Shown: positions 44,718 through 55,438 of the stretch, one piece after another | Layout of the letters: every line of letters starts with the position of its first letter | Position numbering within the stretch: position 1 is the first letter of the stretch | Assembly: GCA_011634665.1 (NCBI GenBank) | Contig: WAEK01000017.1 | Coordinates: 62,001 to 126,000 of the forward strand | Length of the DNA stretch: 64,000 nucleotides | Source of the DNA: Mortierella sp. BCC40632 | Lineage: Eukaryota > Mortierellomycota > Mortierellomycetes > Mortierellales > Mortierellaceae | Direction of reading: 5' to 3' | Translations under genes and position numbers: made by a program | Notes under the pieces: model-generated | Database searches by the model: none | Told to the model about the DNA's origin: nothing | Seen by the model: only the letters and a program-made list of their open reading frames with translations

Positions 44718-45185
44718 TGTACATGTCTATCTGTGTATGTGTGTTTTTCTTTCTCAGATCTCAGTCCCAAAAAACTTAAAAAGAACAAGCCCCCCCTTCC
44801 TTTTGTCGCACTTTTATTTTCTAGACCACATGCATGTAGTTGACTCAAAAGGTTCCCAGTGAACGGCTATGACAGGGCTGAGAAAGTGAACGAATGGAGT
44901 TGTGTAACTTTCGAAGGCGAAGCAAGTTCAAGGCAAAAAAAAAAAAAAGGGAAAGAAAGCAAGTGATGAGGCGCTGCTCGGAAGAAACACAGCAACAGCG
45001 GGAGAACAGACTAAAAAAGAAAAAAAAGAACTTTATTTGGGGAACTTGACCCGATTACTTGCTACAGGTGGAAAAAAAAGGGGAGAGGGTGTGGATGATC
45101 GAAGATGACAGTTGTATGAACAAAGAGGGCTGTGCGAGTCTATTTTTTTTTCTTTCTTTCTTTCTTTCTTTCCTCTTTGCTCCTT
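44022..45185. other. Intergenic; homopolymers and GT microsatellite
   Basis: No gene is supported. There are T runs at 44044-44080, A runs near 44359-44378 and 44936-44948, a CTT-rich patch at 44430-44525, and a GT microsatellite at 44647-44716. Frames here are repeats of Cys-Val or His-Thr from the GT tract. Confidence 0.6.
44647..44716 (+). repeat. (GT)n microsatellite
   Basis: An interrupted GT dinucleotide array with a pure core of about 17 units between 44680 and 44714. It is the only long GT array in the window. Confidence 0.85.
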
Positions 45186-46097
45186 CTATACCAGCCCAAA
45201 AAGGCTGAGGGAAGGCACGAGGAGGGCAGTGGCAAGGGACAAGACAGGCCTAGACAAAGGGCCAAAACTCAAGGCCAAGCCTTGACGGGATGTACCACTA
45301 TTCCTTGAACCACTTCCTGAACCGTCTCCTGAACCACTCTCGGTGCCATTTCCGCCTTTGCCTCCAGTGCCCCCATCTCCTGGCTTGCCAGTAGAGACGG
45401 TGATGGTGATGGGCTTTCGCTGGGCAAAGAATTCAGAGCCATCGGGATCAGATGGACCGGGGAACTCGGGAAGAAGTGGGGTTTCGGGATAATAGTTGGC
45501 ATACAATGGCTCAACGCCCGAGACAGAACCCTGGACACCGCTCTTGCCTTCGATCACAATGTCGGCACAATTGGAATAGATCTCGCGCTGACCGATAGCG
45601 TTGTGCCAGATCCATTGGAGGGTCACATTCCCTGAGGGTGCGGTATCGGGGATCTTTACGGGGATCGTGTACTTGTTTGTGTCGGCTGGAAGGGTGCCTT
45701 GGAGACAGGACCGAAGCAAGGTCTGAATCACTACCCAGGTCTTGCCGTCATTATAAGAGAGTGCCCATTGACAATGACCACCACCATGTGATGTTCCGAT
45801 CGAGTACTTTGTTGGGATAGAATCACCTGCCTTGAACCGGACTCTGTCCTTGTATGAATAAGGGACAGTATTCCTACAGATCGGGCGGTCTCTTTGGTGG
45901 TTAATCCCGATGGGTGCATTGGCGTCATAGTCATAGGCTTGTCCTCGGGGAGGCGCTGGGCAGCTAGGGTCGGACTGGTAGCGGCCGCAGGGGTAGAGAA
46001 GGCCGGAGTGGGCATTCACCTCTGAGGGCAAGACGAGGAGGATGCAGGCGAGAATGGCCGTTGTCATGGCCACTCTTGCTTTGTGAAGAGACCTCAT
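45186..46097 (-). CDS. GPI-anchored LPMO-like copper protein (AA11-like)
   Basis: ATG at 46097 gives 303 residues. A signal peptide ends at VNA|HSG, so mature residue 1 would be His30, as needed for the copper histidine brace of lytic polysaccharide monooxygenases. The second brace His is probably His104 in SHGGGHCQ, aligned with the GGGSCQ region of AA11-type enzymes. LSYNDGKTWVVI, IPDTAPSG and WIWHNAIGQREIYSNCADIVI follow the LPMO core in order. Cysteines are consistent with disulfides. From about residue 235 a Gly/Ser/Thr linker leads to a hydrophobic C-terminus, typical of GPI anchoring to plasma membrane or cell wall. Family enzymes oxidatively cleave chitin or other glycans, or (X325-type) bind copper; which applies here is open. 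The upstream in-frame extension is T-rich leader. A TATA box lies at 46278-46284. Confidence 0.82.
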   Translation of the reverse strand: MRSLHKARVAMTTAILACILLVLPSEVNAHSGLLYPCGRYQSDPSCPAPPRGQAYDYDANAPIGINHQRDRPICRNTVPYSYKDRVRFKAGDSIPTKYSIGTSHGGGHCQWALSYNDGKTWVVIQTLLRSCLQGTLPADTNKYTIPVKIPDTAPSGNVTLQWIWHNAIGQREIYSNCADIVIEGKSGVQGSVSGVEPLYANYYPETPLLPEFPGPSDPDGSEFFAQRKPITITVSTGKPGDGGTGGKGGNGTESGSGDGSGSGSRNSGTSRQGLALSFGPLSRPVLSLATALLVPSLSLFGLV

Positions 46098-46277
46098 TGT
46101 CGTTGGGAAAAAAAAATAAAAAATAAAAAATAGACAGGTGCAGGATGCAGGATGCAGTTGAAGATGAAGATGAAGAAAAGAGGCAAAAGGGGAGAGGGGA
46201 GAGGGGAGCAAGGGTGGAAGAAGAAAAGGAAGAAGAAGAAGCAGAAGAGCGCATGGAGAGAGGAATGAGGCATTGCA

Positions 46278-46284
46278 TTTTATA
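46278..46284 (-). promoter_or_regulatory. TATA box of the LPMO-like gene
   Basis: TATAAAA on the minus strand, about 180 nt upstream of the ATG at 46097, followed by a pyrimidine-rich leader on the coding strand. This matches the arrangement in the other secreted-protein genes. Confidence 0.5.
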
Positions 46285-46641
46285 CTTTTTCTTTCTTTCT
46301 TGGCTGCAGTTAGTTAAAATAGGGTACACCAACTTTGTGCACATGTAGCGATAGCGAGGGCGGGGGCGAGGGCCTCATCGTCCCTGTCCCTTTCTCACCC
46401 GCTCGGTGTTGTCGAGCGGTCGACCAAAGAGAAAGGGAAGAAAAAAAAAAAAAAAAAAAAAAAAAAACAACTAAAATGGGCTCGATAGACAGACTGGAAG
46501 GGAGGATTGATGCACGGCCACAAAGGTTGAATACTCCGTCTCGGACATATCTGAGCACCTCTGGCCGTGCACTCGATCCCAACAGCTCATATCGGTGGGA
46601 GAGAGTGAGAGTGGGAGAGAGACAGAAAGTGGGATCGCCGT

Positions 46642-47737
46642 TCAACCGCCATTCCTGATGTTTAATCCTTTCTTCTGCTGCTTATCTCTTTTACCCACAA
46701 ACAGCACTGAGCAAGCACCCACTAGAATCTACGCTGACCCGTCACCACTGCTCACAGAGGAAGATCACACAAACAAAGCGAAAAAAAAGAAAAAGAAAAA
46801 GAAAATACGTTTTGAGCTTGGTCAGCATCATGTCCACGCCTCGGTACGCAAGCAGAGCTCATTGTCATTCACCTCAGGCATTGGTACGAGCCTTACCTTC
46901 AAACCACATTTTCCAGTCGCCCATAAACTATTGGTAATGTGGGGAGAAGAAATGTAGAGCAATGATGCAGGGGTGGTTAGTGCGTGACACACGCAGTTTA
47001 GTCCTTAGCAGTTTTGTGTGGTGGGATCAGTTCAGGTGTTTAGGAGATCCTTACCGAGTAGAATGGATGCTTGAACGTGGCTGGCTTGTTCTTTTCGAAA
47101 ATGAAGTGACCAATCCATGCGAATCCATAACCTATTTTATTGTTGGTTGGTTGGTTGGTTGGTTGTTGTTTTTTTAACAATAGTCGATTATGGCAACACA
47201 GCTGCTCAAAGAGAAGAAGAGATGGACAAAAAAAAAAAAAAAATACCACACTGCGTTGGCGTAAAGTTTTCCTTACCTTGGACAAATGCAACCCACCAAT
47301 ATTTGGGCTGCCTTGTCAATACCATGTAGATGAAGAGTCCGACCACGTTAGTGGTTGCTGTATCATTTGAGGTGAACGCAATGATTCCCGGAAAAAAAAT
47401 AAATCACGATTCCTTGTTAGTGAGAAGAGAGCGACTACTAGAGAGCTGCTTGAAAAGAAAGTAAAAAAAATAAAATATATGGCCGATAGTACATGGGCCA
47501 CATGCACGGCTCGGCTCCTCGAGGTGCGCGCCCAATTTTTCTCAGCTTTCTTTCTCCGAAAGAGAACCATGGAATGTTGTCATTACCAAAGAGATGCAGG
47601 CGACGGTTAATGACATTGCAGTGCTCAGAGAGATAGTATGGATAGAATTCTTCAAATGTCTTGTAGCCATTGACGTTGTAGGTTCGCTTTGAGTAATTGT
47701 GATTGGCAATCTCCTTTTTCATTTTATGGACTGTCAT
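46642..47737 (-). CDS. MPO1: Mpo1-like (DUF962) ER fatty-acid dioxygenase
   Basis: Five exons, complement(46642..46706, 46897..46927, 47055..47131, 47277..47357, 47587..47737), give 135 codons (134 residues) and every phase closes (1,1,0,1). Donors are GTAATG, GTAAGG, GTAAGG, GTAAGG. The product carries the DUF962 hallmarks: FEEFYPYYLSEHCN with His39, RRLHLFG with His48, then GYGFAWIGHFIFEKNKPATF, HPFYS and MGDWKMWFEV. Hydrophobic segments alternate with these His motifs, as in yeast Mpo1, an Fe2+ dioxygenase of the ER that takes part in alpha-oxidation of 2-hydroxy fatty acids from phytosphingosine. The protein is at the short end for eukaryotic members. Exon 4 has only 31 nt. Introns contain poly-T/poly-A tracts, TTGG repeats and a run of A. 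No open frame covers more than one exon. Confidence 0.88.
47141..47163 (+). repeat. (TTGG)n tetranucleotide repeat in an Mpo1-like intron
   Basis: Five to six TTGG units lie just inside the acceptor side of the intron between exons 2 and 3 of the Mpo1-like gene (minus strand CCAA repeats). Confidence 0.8.
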
Positions 47738-48191
47738 GATGAATGTCAAGTGGTTTTGTGAAGCAAAGGCGGTGTAGAGTGTAATGAAACGAGAGTGGAG
47801 AGTGAATGATGTCGAGTCCAGAAATGGGCAAAAGCAAAGAGAGAATGAGAGAAAGAAAGAAAGAAAGAGAGACCGAGAGAGAGAAAGAAAGAGAGAGAGA
47901 ACCTTTTTTTTTTTTCGCGGCTCGTGTGAACAAGAACTCTGGACAAGAGTAACTGAACAGCCGTCTCTCGCTCTCTTCTCTCTTTTGGCCACCTTTCGCT
48001 TCGGTCCGAACTCGTGGCCCAGCCGCTTTCGTCCGTGCAACCTTATCACTTTCCAACGATTCATCGACAACCCCGGTGGGACCATGAACGTCGTCTCCAA
48101 AAAAAAAAAGGCGCTCAGAATTGCTGTATGCTTACTATTGTAGAGAGACTAGAGAAACACACGCCTCCTCCCTTTCTCTCCTACTAAAGGA
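47738..48191. other. Intergenic between co-oriented Mpo1-like and Ssh4-like genes
   Basis: About 450 nt. It contains a GA-rich stretch at 47837-47900 and T/A runs at 47905-47916 and 48100-48109. It presumably holds the Mpo1-like promoter and the 3' UTR of the Ssh4-like gene. No gene is seen. Confidence 0.5.
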
Positions 48192-49437
48192 CTACCGGAT
48201 CCCCTCCTGTCGCTCAGCCTCCTCTGCACTGGGTAGAGCATCGCTCAACAAAAACGTTCCTGACTCTTCACTCTCACTCCGCCCATGGCCCAACAGGACG
48301 GACGAGTGCTCCTCCTGTTCATGCAACGATCTCGAATGAAGATGACTTGGACTCGTTCGGTCTACACTCGAATAGTTGGGCGGTGGTGCAGAGGTTCCGA
48401 GTAGAGGTATGTCAACAGGAGAAGGATGCGCTTCATTTTGATAGATATGCCGTTGCTGCTGCTGATGCCGGCTAAATCTCCTTGAGCCTGAAGCTGAATT
48501 TTGATCCTCTTCAACCGAGCCTCTTGCTACTCCTGTAATTGTACCTGAAGACATTCTTGAACGCGATTGACTTGACTGCGCTCCGGATAAGTTCGAACGG
48601 GGCCTCTGTGTCGATCCTGCCTCAAGCAAGATGGATCCAAGTTCACTACCATATGCAGGGGGAGGAGCCAGCGATCCACTCGCTGGGGCCAAACCCCACT
48701 TTTTCACATTGGCCTCAACAAACACAAATCCTGACTGACCAAAGTTGACATGCAGGACACAAGGCCCTGTCGCACCGACGGTTGGGAATAGATTAGCCCG
48801 GTAACCGGTGTAAGCATCCTCGATACGTTTTCCATTCCTTGTAAAAAAGACAGTTCCATAACGGGGTCGGTAGCCACATCCGATGACATCCCCTTCGAAA
48901 AATGGTGGTCCACATGGAAGACCACTCCAAGGCGAATTGCAGTACTTAAAACCATCTTTTGAAAAATATCCTACTGAATGACGACTCCAGCCTATGACGG
49001 GTGATAGAACGATTCCAAGGGTTCCATTGAGAACAGATGGTTAATAAATTATGTACTCTGTTTTCTTTTGGAAGGTCATCGGCAATCAAGAATCAGTGGG
49101 TGGGGCCTTGAATAAGATAGGACATTACCAGGTAGGCGGGATGTAGGATACGGTTTTGTGGAGACACCGACAGCTACATTTGTATTGGGGCTTTTTTCAA
49201 ACATCTTGACTTCCCAGTAATATACCTCCTGTTGCTTTGGCAGTGGCAGGTTGGTCTGTACACAGGCTTCGCCTTCAAAGAAAGAAATCTCGGTGCGGTC
49301 GTGCACAAACAGTCGGTGCGCATACGAGGCTTCAAACTCCCAAGCAGACACACCCTTTTCTTGGATCGAAAGGTATTGTGACAGGGAGATGTTGGTTGGG
49401 ACACTTCCTGGAGGATGTGCCAGTAGGTATGCTATTT

Positions 49438-49480
<43 letters not shown>

Positions 49481-50461
49481 TGAGAATTGCCTGATGATTA
49501 GTACCTCGGTAGAGTCAGTCAGGGATAGGGGTGACAAAAAGAGGCCCATTCGCACCAAAAGGGAGCAAGTGAGGTATCTCCATAAGAGACATTGTCTCAA
49601 GTTCAGAGGTCATGCACGTGTGGGAGAGCGACAGTACTGATGGACTGATGTAGTCCAGAAGCCTCACATACTTCCAATGGAGTCGAGTCGACTGTCGCCT
49701 GGCATGTTGTGATTCTATGAAAGGAGGGAGATACACAGAGATACACGGGGCCTGCCCATTCTAGGTTTACCTTTTGCAGCATCATACGCTTGTCGCTCAG
49801 AATCGGATAAGGCAGCAAGTCGCTCTTCTGTCTCGTCTGGATCCGTTTCTCCTTCGGGCACATGAAGAGTTCCCGACCCCGAGTAGAACCCTCTCCCCCG
49901 ACCTCTTCCTCTACTTCCACTTCCATGGACGCCACCTCGACTGCTGGAGCTGGAGCTGTCTGAGGCTGATCCTGTGAGCCATCCAGCTTTCTGCCCACAG
50001 GCACGGAGCACCGATGCAAGGGTAATGATGAGGACTGTAGTGAGGAGAAGAATCGCAAGCCAGGCGATCTCGTCATCCGATTCGGATGGCGCGTTGGGGT
50101 CGGTAGGACCGCCGGGAGGAACGCCGGGAGGAGAAGAGATGATCAGGAATGAGTCTGGAGGTGCAGGTGTGGAAGGGAAGTATTGAAGAGGAAGAGAAGG
50201 AGGAGAAGGAGGAGAAGGCGGTGGTGGTGGTGGTGAAGGCGGAGGAGAAGTGGACGGCGAGAGCGACTCGCGTGGACTGTTGTCTCGGTCTCGGCGGGAA
50301 GACTGGTCGAAAAGGGTTGTCGTCTTCTGGAACCACGCCTCAAGACTGTGCCAGGGCGCAAGGAGGTGTTCCTTCTGTTCTTTCGGTGGCGGAGATGGTG
50401 CTGTAGGGCGATGATCCTTTGGGAATGGAGATGTCGCGCGAGCAGAGGAAGGGATCAGCAT
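48192..50461 (-). CDS. SSH4: Ssh4/Ear1-like SPRY-domain Rsp5 adaptor
   Basis: Four exons, complement(48192..48991, 49129..49431, 49556..49714, 49771..50461), give 651 codons (650 residues), all introns phase 1. Pro/Ser-rich residues 1-125 precede one membrane helix at about 131-155 (DDEIAWLAILLLTTVL...). After a Gly/Arg/Ser-rich patch, a SPRY domain spans about residues 300-450 (KGVSAWEFEA, EVYYWEVKMFE, VAVGVSTKPYP, GWSRHSVGYFSKDG, GDVIGCGYR, VLHVNFGQSGFVF). The tail has two PPxY motifs, PPAY 495-498 and PPNY 588-591, which in yeast Ssh4 and Ear1 bind the WW domains of ubiquitin ligase Rsp5. These proteins act at endosomes and vacuoles in sorting of ubiquitinated membrane proteins. The donor of exon 2 (TTTTG|GTGCGA) is weak but needed to skip an in-frame stop. 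The start at 50461 is the first ATG in frame. Confidence 0.88.
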
Positions 50462-50632
50462 CGGAAAAAGAAAGGAGAGAGAGAGAGGGAGCGTGGCCAA
50501 AGAGGGGTGGTTGCGACAAGGGCGCCGCTGTCAGACTGACAACTGACTGATGCTGACTGTGTGTGAGAGAGAGACTGACCACCTAAGGGCCAGGCGGACA
50601 AGTAGTATGTGCAAAGGTGTATGTGCGCGCTC

Positions 50633-50682
<50 letters not shown>

Positions 50683-51200
50683 AACGAGAGGAGTGAGTGC
50701 CAGGAAGGAAGGTGAGGCAAGACTGTGGGACACAACTTTTTTTTCTCTCCTTGTGATGGTTGCTTGTGTCCGTGATTGGCTCCTGTGATTAGGCAGGCGC
50801 GTGCGTGATTGGCAAGAAAGAATAAGAAAGGAGGAGGAGAAAGAAGGAGAGATGAGTGCAAAGATCGGGGCGAGCACGCAAGGATGGGCAGCTGGGAGAA
50901 TGGAAATCTTGTGAGTCAATCCCGTGTTTCCCGTCCAGGGATGATCCCTCTTGTGATGTGTGTGCCCATGGCAAAGGCAATGGCTGGACCAAGGAGATAC
51001 TCTTCGCAGTCACATCTCTCTCTCTCTCTCTCTTCTCTCTTCTCTCTTCTCTCTTCTCTCTTCTCTCTTCGCCCTCTTAATGTCTCAGAGCTAGAAAGAA
51101 CGGTGCTCCGTACCAACCAGAAGCGGTTCTCAGCATCTCGAGACGAAAGGCTGGACTCGTGGATACCACCTTTCTCCCAGGGCCTCAAACAAACATTACA
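50462..51200. other. GA/CT-rich upstream region of the Ssh4-like gene
   Basis: It contains a perfect GA run at 50635-50672 and a CTCTT-repeat block at 51014-51070. These are probably the promoter and leader of the minus-strand gene. No other gene is seen. Confidence 0.5.
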
Positions 51201-52981
51201 CCATGTCTAGCAAAACATTGACAACCAAAGTAGCCTAATATCAACAACCTTGGGCTTTCTCTTAAGCGACCCAAGTTGTGTTCTGTCTAGACCCTGATTA
51301 AAACAGCCCCATGTTTGTCTCTCTGAGGCTCCCACATGCTGTAGCTGCCACTTGATAGGCCAGTACCAAAAGCTGGTAGACCAAGCGACTCTAGGTGAAA
51401 AAAAAAAAAAAAAAAAGAGGCTTAAAGGAAATCTCTGCAGCCGCTGTATATGACTCTCGAGCAAGGGCAGGGTCTCAACCACACTATCATCTAATAGTCT
51501 TCTTCTCTCACTCTTTCTGTGGCTCCCCAGCCCCGCTTTCCTAGCCGTGTTTATCACAGGTGAACCATCCACCTATTGGAAGTTACAGGCAAAGAGCCCC
51601 GATGAAAAGAAGAGAGAAAGTTTTCGTTCTCGCGTCTAATCGTACTCATGACCGCAGTAGGTCTCCAAGGTGAACAGACTCTAGTAGATAGAGCAATGTA
51701 GATACGGGAAGTCGGAAAACCCCGATCTTTAACTTTGGCAATAGGACTGGCCCCAAGGAATGAGATATTCAGCTTTGAGGCCAATATGGACAAAGACAAT
51801 CTAATTGATGCAGTGTGGTTTCTGCCCAGTGTTTTGAATGATACGACAGGAGCATCTATAATTCTCCAAAGGCTGCCAAATGTCTCGCCATTTAGGTAAT
51901 GAACTCGCATGAATGACTTGCCAAGACTACTGCTGTCTCTATCTACTATCTAGGGAAACCATAACCAAAGTTATGGTCTTGGCCAGATCAGTAAGGAAAG
52001 AAGACCCTGTTGAGCCTTGACTCTAATTCGACAATGTGAAAAGACATATGGGGTGCAGAATAAGTGAGAGCCTCAGCGCCAGCGATGTACTCCTACCTTT
52101 ACTGTTCTTTTACCTATTCAATTAACTCGAAATAGGGTTCAACTTCTCCTAGCGCTCAGGTTATTTGACGTAGTCGATCTCAATTGAATTGAGAGAACTT
52201 TGTCAATGCTTTTGTCCGCGCGCATAATTGGTCTTTTCTCGAAAAGAGGAGCTCAGCTTCCTTGGGATGTGAATCAAGAATTTCAAAACATTGAAAATTT
52301 CTGGAACGAACGGGTTTAATCCACTCAAATTTATAGTTTGAAAGTTACAGGGATGTCAAGCGCAAAACTTATGTAGGGCTCGAATGCAGACAGTTGATTC
52401 CTTTTTTGATCAAATACCTGTTGATGTCTCTTGCGCTTGAGTAAACCCTCCCTCTCCACTCTCGCCTCCTCCAGCATGTTTGTTGAGCCTTGCAGGCAGG
52501 TGATTTTTGTCATTTCGATAAAGCAGCAGTGTATCACGGCTGCCCATCCCTAAATCTTCCTTTTCCACAAGTGCCACCAATACTTACTACAAATGTAAGA
52601 AGGGCTTTCGATAAATCGACTTTCAAAAACGTCGTCAGCTCTGACTTTACTGTTGGGAGTTCTAAATGCCGAAGATACTTCAACATAAAGATGTCTCGAA
52701 TTGGGAAAAATGCGAACAAGCTTCCTGACAAGAGTACGCGTGTCTCTTTGAGTATCTCCTAGGGTCACGTGTCATATGCGAGAATCCTCTTAGTCCCTTT
52801 GCATTTCCATTCCAACCTCTAATGGTAAAGATTCTCGTAAGAAAAAAGAATGTGCATAGTCTGCCATTCCTTTGCGTGCTTTTTGGATCGCATAGTGAAT
52901 ACCTTGGATCAGTATCTCGTATCGAGCGGAAGGGATCGTGATTCTGTCTCGTTAAGCCGAACTAGCTCCTTGTAAAGAGTC
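51201..52981. other. Gene-poor region with weak coding-like patches
   Basis: Minus-strand frames at 51554-51910 and 52331-52768 have mixed, non-repetitive composition (for example RKLVRIFPNSRHLYVE, reminiscent of LRR text of F-box proteins) but no start, no consistent join and no recognisable domain. They may be remnants. An A run lies at 51397-51416. Confidence 0.3.
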
Positions 52982-53482
52982 TTAACAAGACGAGTTAACG
53001 AGCCGAACTCCATCTCGTTGAGAAATACTGCTTAATGTTGTATGCCATTTTATGGTTCTCCAAGATTGAATGACTGAGTCCAATGTTTTTCGATTTTTGA
53101 ACTTCAATATCAAGTTCTGCAGATTCGGTGACTTTGAATCCACAGTTTGTTTACTCATGCCTACTTGTCTCTCTAGCTCAAACGTAAAAAAATACACTAC
53201 GAATGATAAGACTTCGATTTCTTTATACAAGTTACTTATGTCAAAAACCAAGAAAGTCCCAGTGGCATAAGCAGATGTCTTAATCACCAACTCCAGACCC
53301 TCTAAACCTTCTAATGTTTTGAGTTAATGCGCTACATTTGCTCTTCCACGTCCACGACCGGTTCTCAGAGCGGAGACACAGGCCCAGAAGCTGTTGATAT
53401 CGGCCCTTTCATCTATGCTTCTCCTAGCAGGAGTTTGCACAATATTTTCTTCTATTACTTGTTGTAGCGGATCCAAGGTATA
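52982..53482 (-). pseudogene. Coding relic with one internal stop, unknown family
   Basis: The minus strand is open for 167 codons from 53482 to TAA 52982, apart from a single TAA at 53324-53326. It reads LDPLQQVIEENIVQTPARRS, then DINSFWACVSALRTGRGRGR before the stop, and LEGLEGLELVIKTSAY, FDISNLYKEIEVLSF and NLQNLILKFKNRKTLDSVI after it. The composition is clearly protein-like and not low-complexity. There is no ATG near the 5' end. I do not recognise the family. Confidence 0.4.
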
Positions 53483-54095
53483 TTACGTCTGGTTTAAAGG
53501 AATGATTAGGTTGAATGCACCGCTGGCATTGGAAAGAGAGAACCACGTCGTGAATGAGGAGACAAAAGGGAGGAAGGTATAGTTATATAAAAAATAATAG
53601 ATCCATCGATCGGAATCAAGTGACAAACGACTGTTTAAAACTTGAAGTGTGCACACCACAGACAGCCCATACAATTGACAGCCTCTGATGGGTGCTTGCT
53701 GGCCACCTCCAGCTTGTCTTTTGCAACAAAAAAGCGTCAAATTGTCGATGCACCTCAAAAGACAGAGGAAGTAAATAATCAAAATACGTTTAATTCTAGG
53801 CAATCCAAGGCAATTTGTTCATTCTTTGTACAGACATTGGTATCCCCATTCTTCTTCAAGCCTCTCTTTTCAGTCTCTGATGAGTCGCTCGTTGCCCTGC
53901 ATTTGTGCGAGTCTGGTGGCACTGGCAGCCTGTTATGATATGACGCGAGATAATCCTACTCCACAGAAGAAATTGCTCCAGCCAGTCTTGATCGCAATGT
54001 CAGCAGTTTGCACCCATGTTAGGCATGATGAGTCAATAGGAAAGACTTTCAAGACTATATTAGAAGATGGGTTCAGGATTTATTGCAACGTTCGA

Positions 54096-54136
<41 letters not shown>

Positions 54137-55438
54137 TCCAGTATCCCCATTTCCGCGTTGAGGTAAGGCGATATCATCCACTTGTGTGCAACATCATCGC
54201 GAGATACTCTTTCTCTTGTCAGGAGGAAAAATAGAACACGCGACTAACTGGAGTTTGTATGCATGAGTATCTCCCACTCAGAGATAGGAGTCCAAACAAG
54301 CAAGCAATTCAGCCAGGCCATGGGATGAACTAGTATGCTAAACTGAGGCTTGGTGTCTGAAGCACCATCCTACTGTTGAGACGTGTAATGGCGCTTACTG
54401 CCCCCTCCACCTATTCCCACCCAACTATGAGCAAGAGTGAAGAGGCCTGTCATGGGCCGGACTGAGGCACAGAGTATCCTGAACCACTTGCCTTTATCCT
54501 TGCCAGGGGTGGATGGATGAAATGATGAAAGAGTGGGCCCTCTAGTGACTGAGTAGGGTCAGGGACGATCTTACACTCTCGTAAGTCACATAATTCGCCT
54601 CAAATCAAGTGTCTGAAAGATATCACACTCAACTAAAGTCTCTAAACGATGGAGGATTGAACATGCTGCTCATTTTGTTATACGCTACCCACTTCTATTA
54701 CCTACTACATGCTACAAATGCATGGTATGCGCTAGTGCATGATAAGGTACGGAGAAAGACAGGCCTCACTCCTCACAAATATCGATACGACTCAATGGTG
54801 GCTATGGGATGGGTATGCCTGGAGGATGGATAACTCTGAATACGTTGACGTTGACGGTGGCGGTGATAGTGATGTAAGTGGGAGAGAGCGAGGAGAAGGA
54901 AGAGGATCCTGAGACTTAACACTCTCACAGTGCACGCCTAAAACACGATGCTATACACGTCTCGATAGGCTGTTCTTGTCCCAAAAATGGCGTGACGAAG
55001 CAAAGGCGATGATTTTGGTCTTCTCTAAGCCTCTCTGGGATTTTTTTTTAAAAGGGCGATGGAAGGGGATGAGATTTTGATCTTCCACTTTGTGACATGT
55101 AAGTTTTTGGCCCTCCAAGGTTGCGGCATCGACATTTCAGGATTTTCGACACTCTCGTCTCCATGGATTATTGCGGATTACAGCGATCGCCGTCTTGAAT
55201 TGATCTCGGACAAGGACTCTAGAGCATAAGCAGGATGATCTGATTTGAATGGCATTATCCTGCTACAGAATTCTCCAAATTCCGAGAATGTGAATCATCG
55301 ACATTCCAGCAAGAATGGGAAAGAGACTCAATTCTCAGAATTGAAGAAAATCTCGATCATCTTTGACTCACCACCGAATTGGCTCCATCTATTCCATCAT
55401 CATAGCGAGGACGTCTACCCCCAACAATTTAATCAAAA
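53483..55438. other. Intergenic region before the eS12 gene
   Basis: No gene is supported in about 2 kb. An abutting T(26)-A(14) tract lies at 54097-54136. The last 200 nt should contain the ribosomal-protein promoter; CATCGACATTCC-type boxes appear twice (about 55128 and 55297), which may be regulatory. Confidence 0.4.
54097..54136. repeat. Abutting T(26)A(14) homopolymers
   Basis: A run of 26 T is directly followed by 14 A, giving a perfect self-complementary A/T tract. Such tracts exclude nucleosomes; no gene start lies next to it. Confidence 0.8.

Noticed and set aside
44622..44862. Open frames rich in Cys-Val or His-Thr
   Set aside because: They are translations of the GT microsatellite; no start context, no domain.
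48539..48748. Plus-strand frame in the Ssh4-like gene
   Set aside because: Antisense of the SPRY/PPxY exon.
54609..54833. 74-codon plus-strand frame before eS12
   Set aside because: It has no ATG at its start, no donor or acceptor and no recognisable text.
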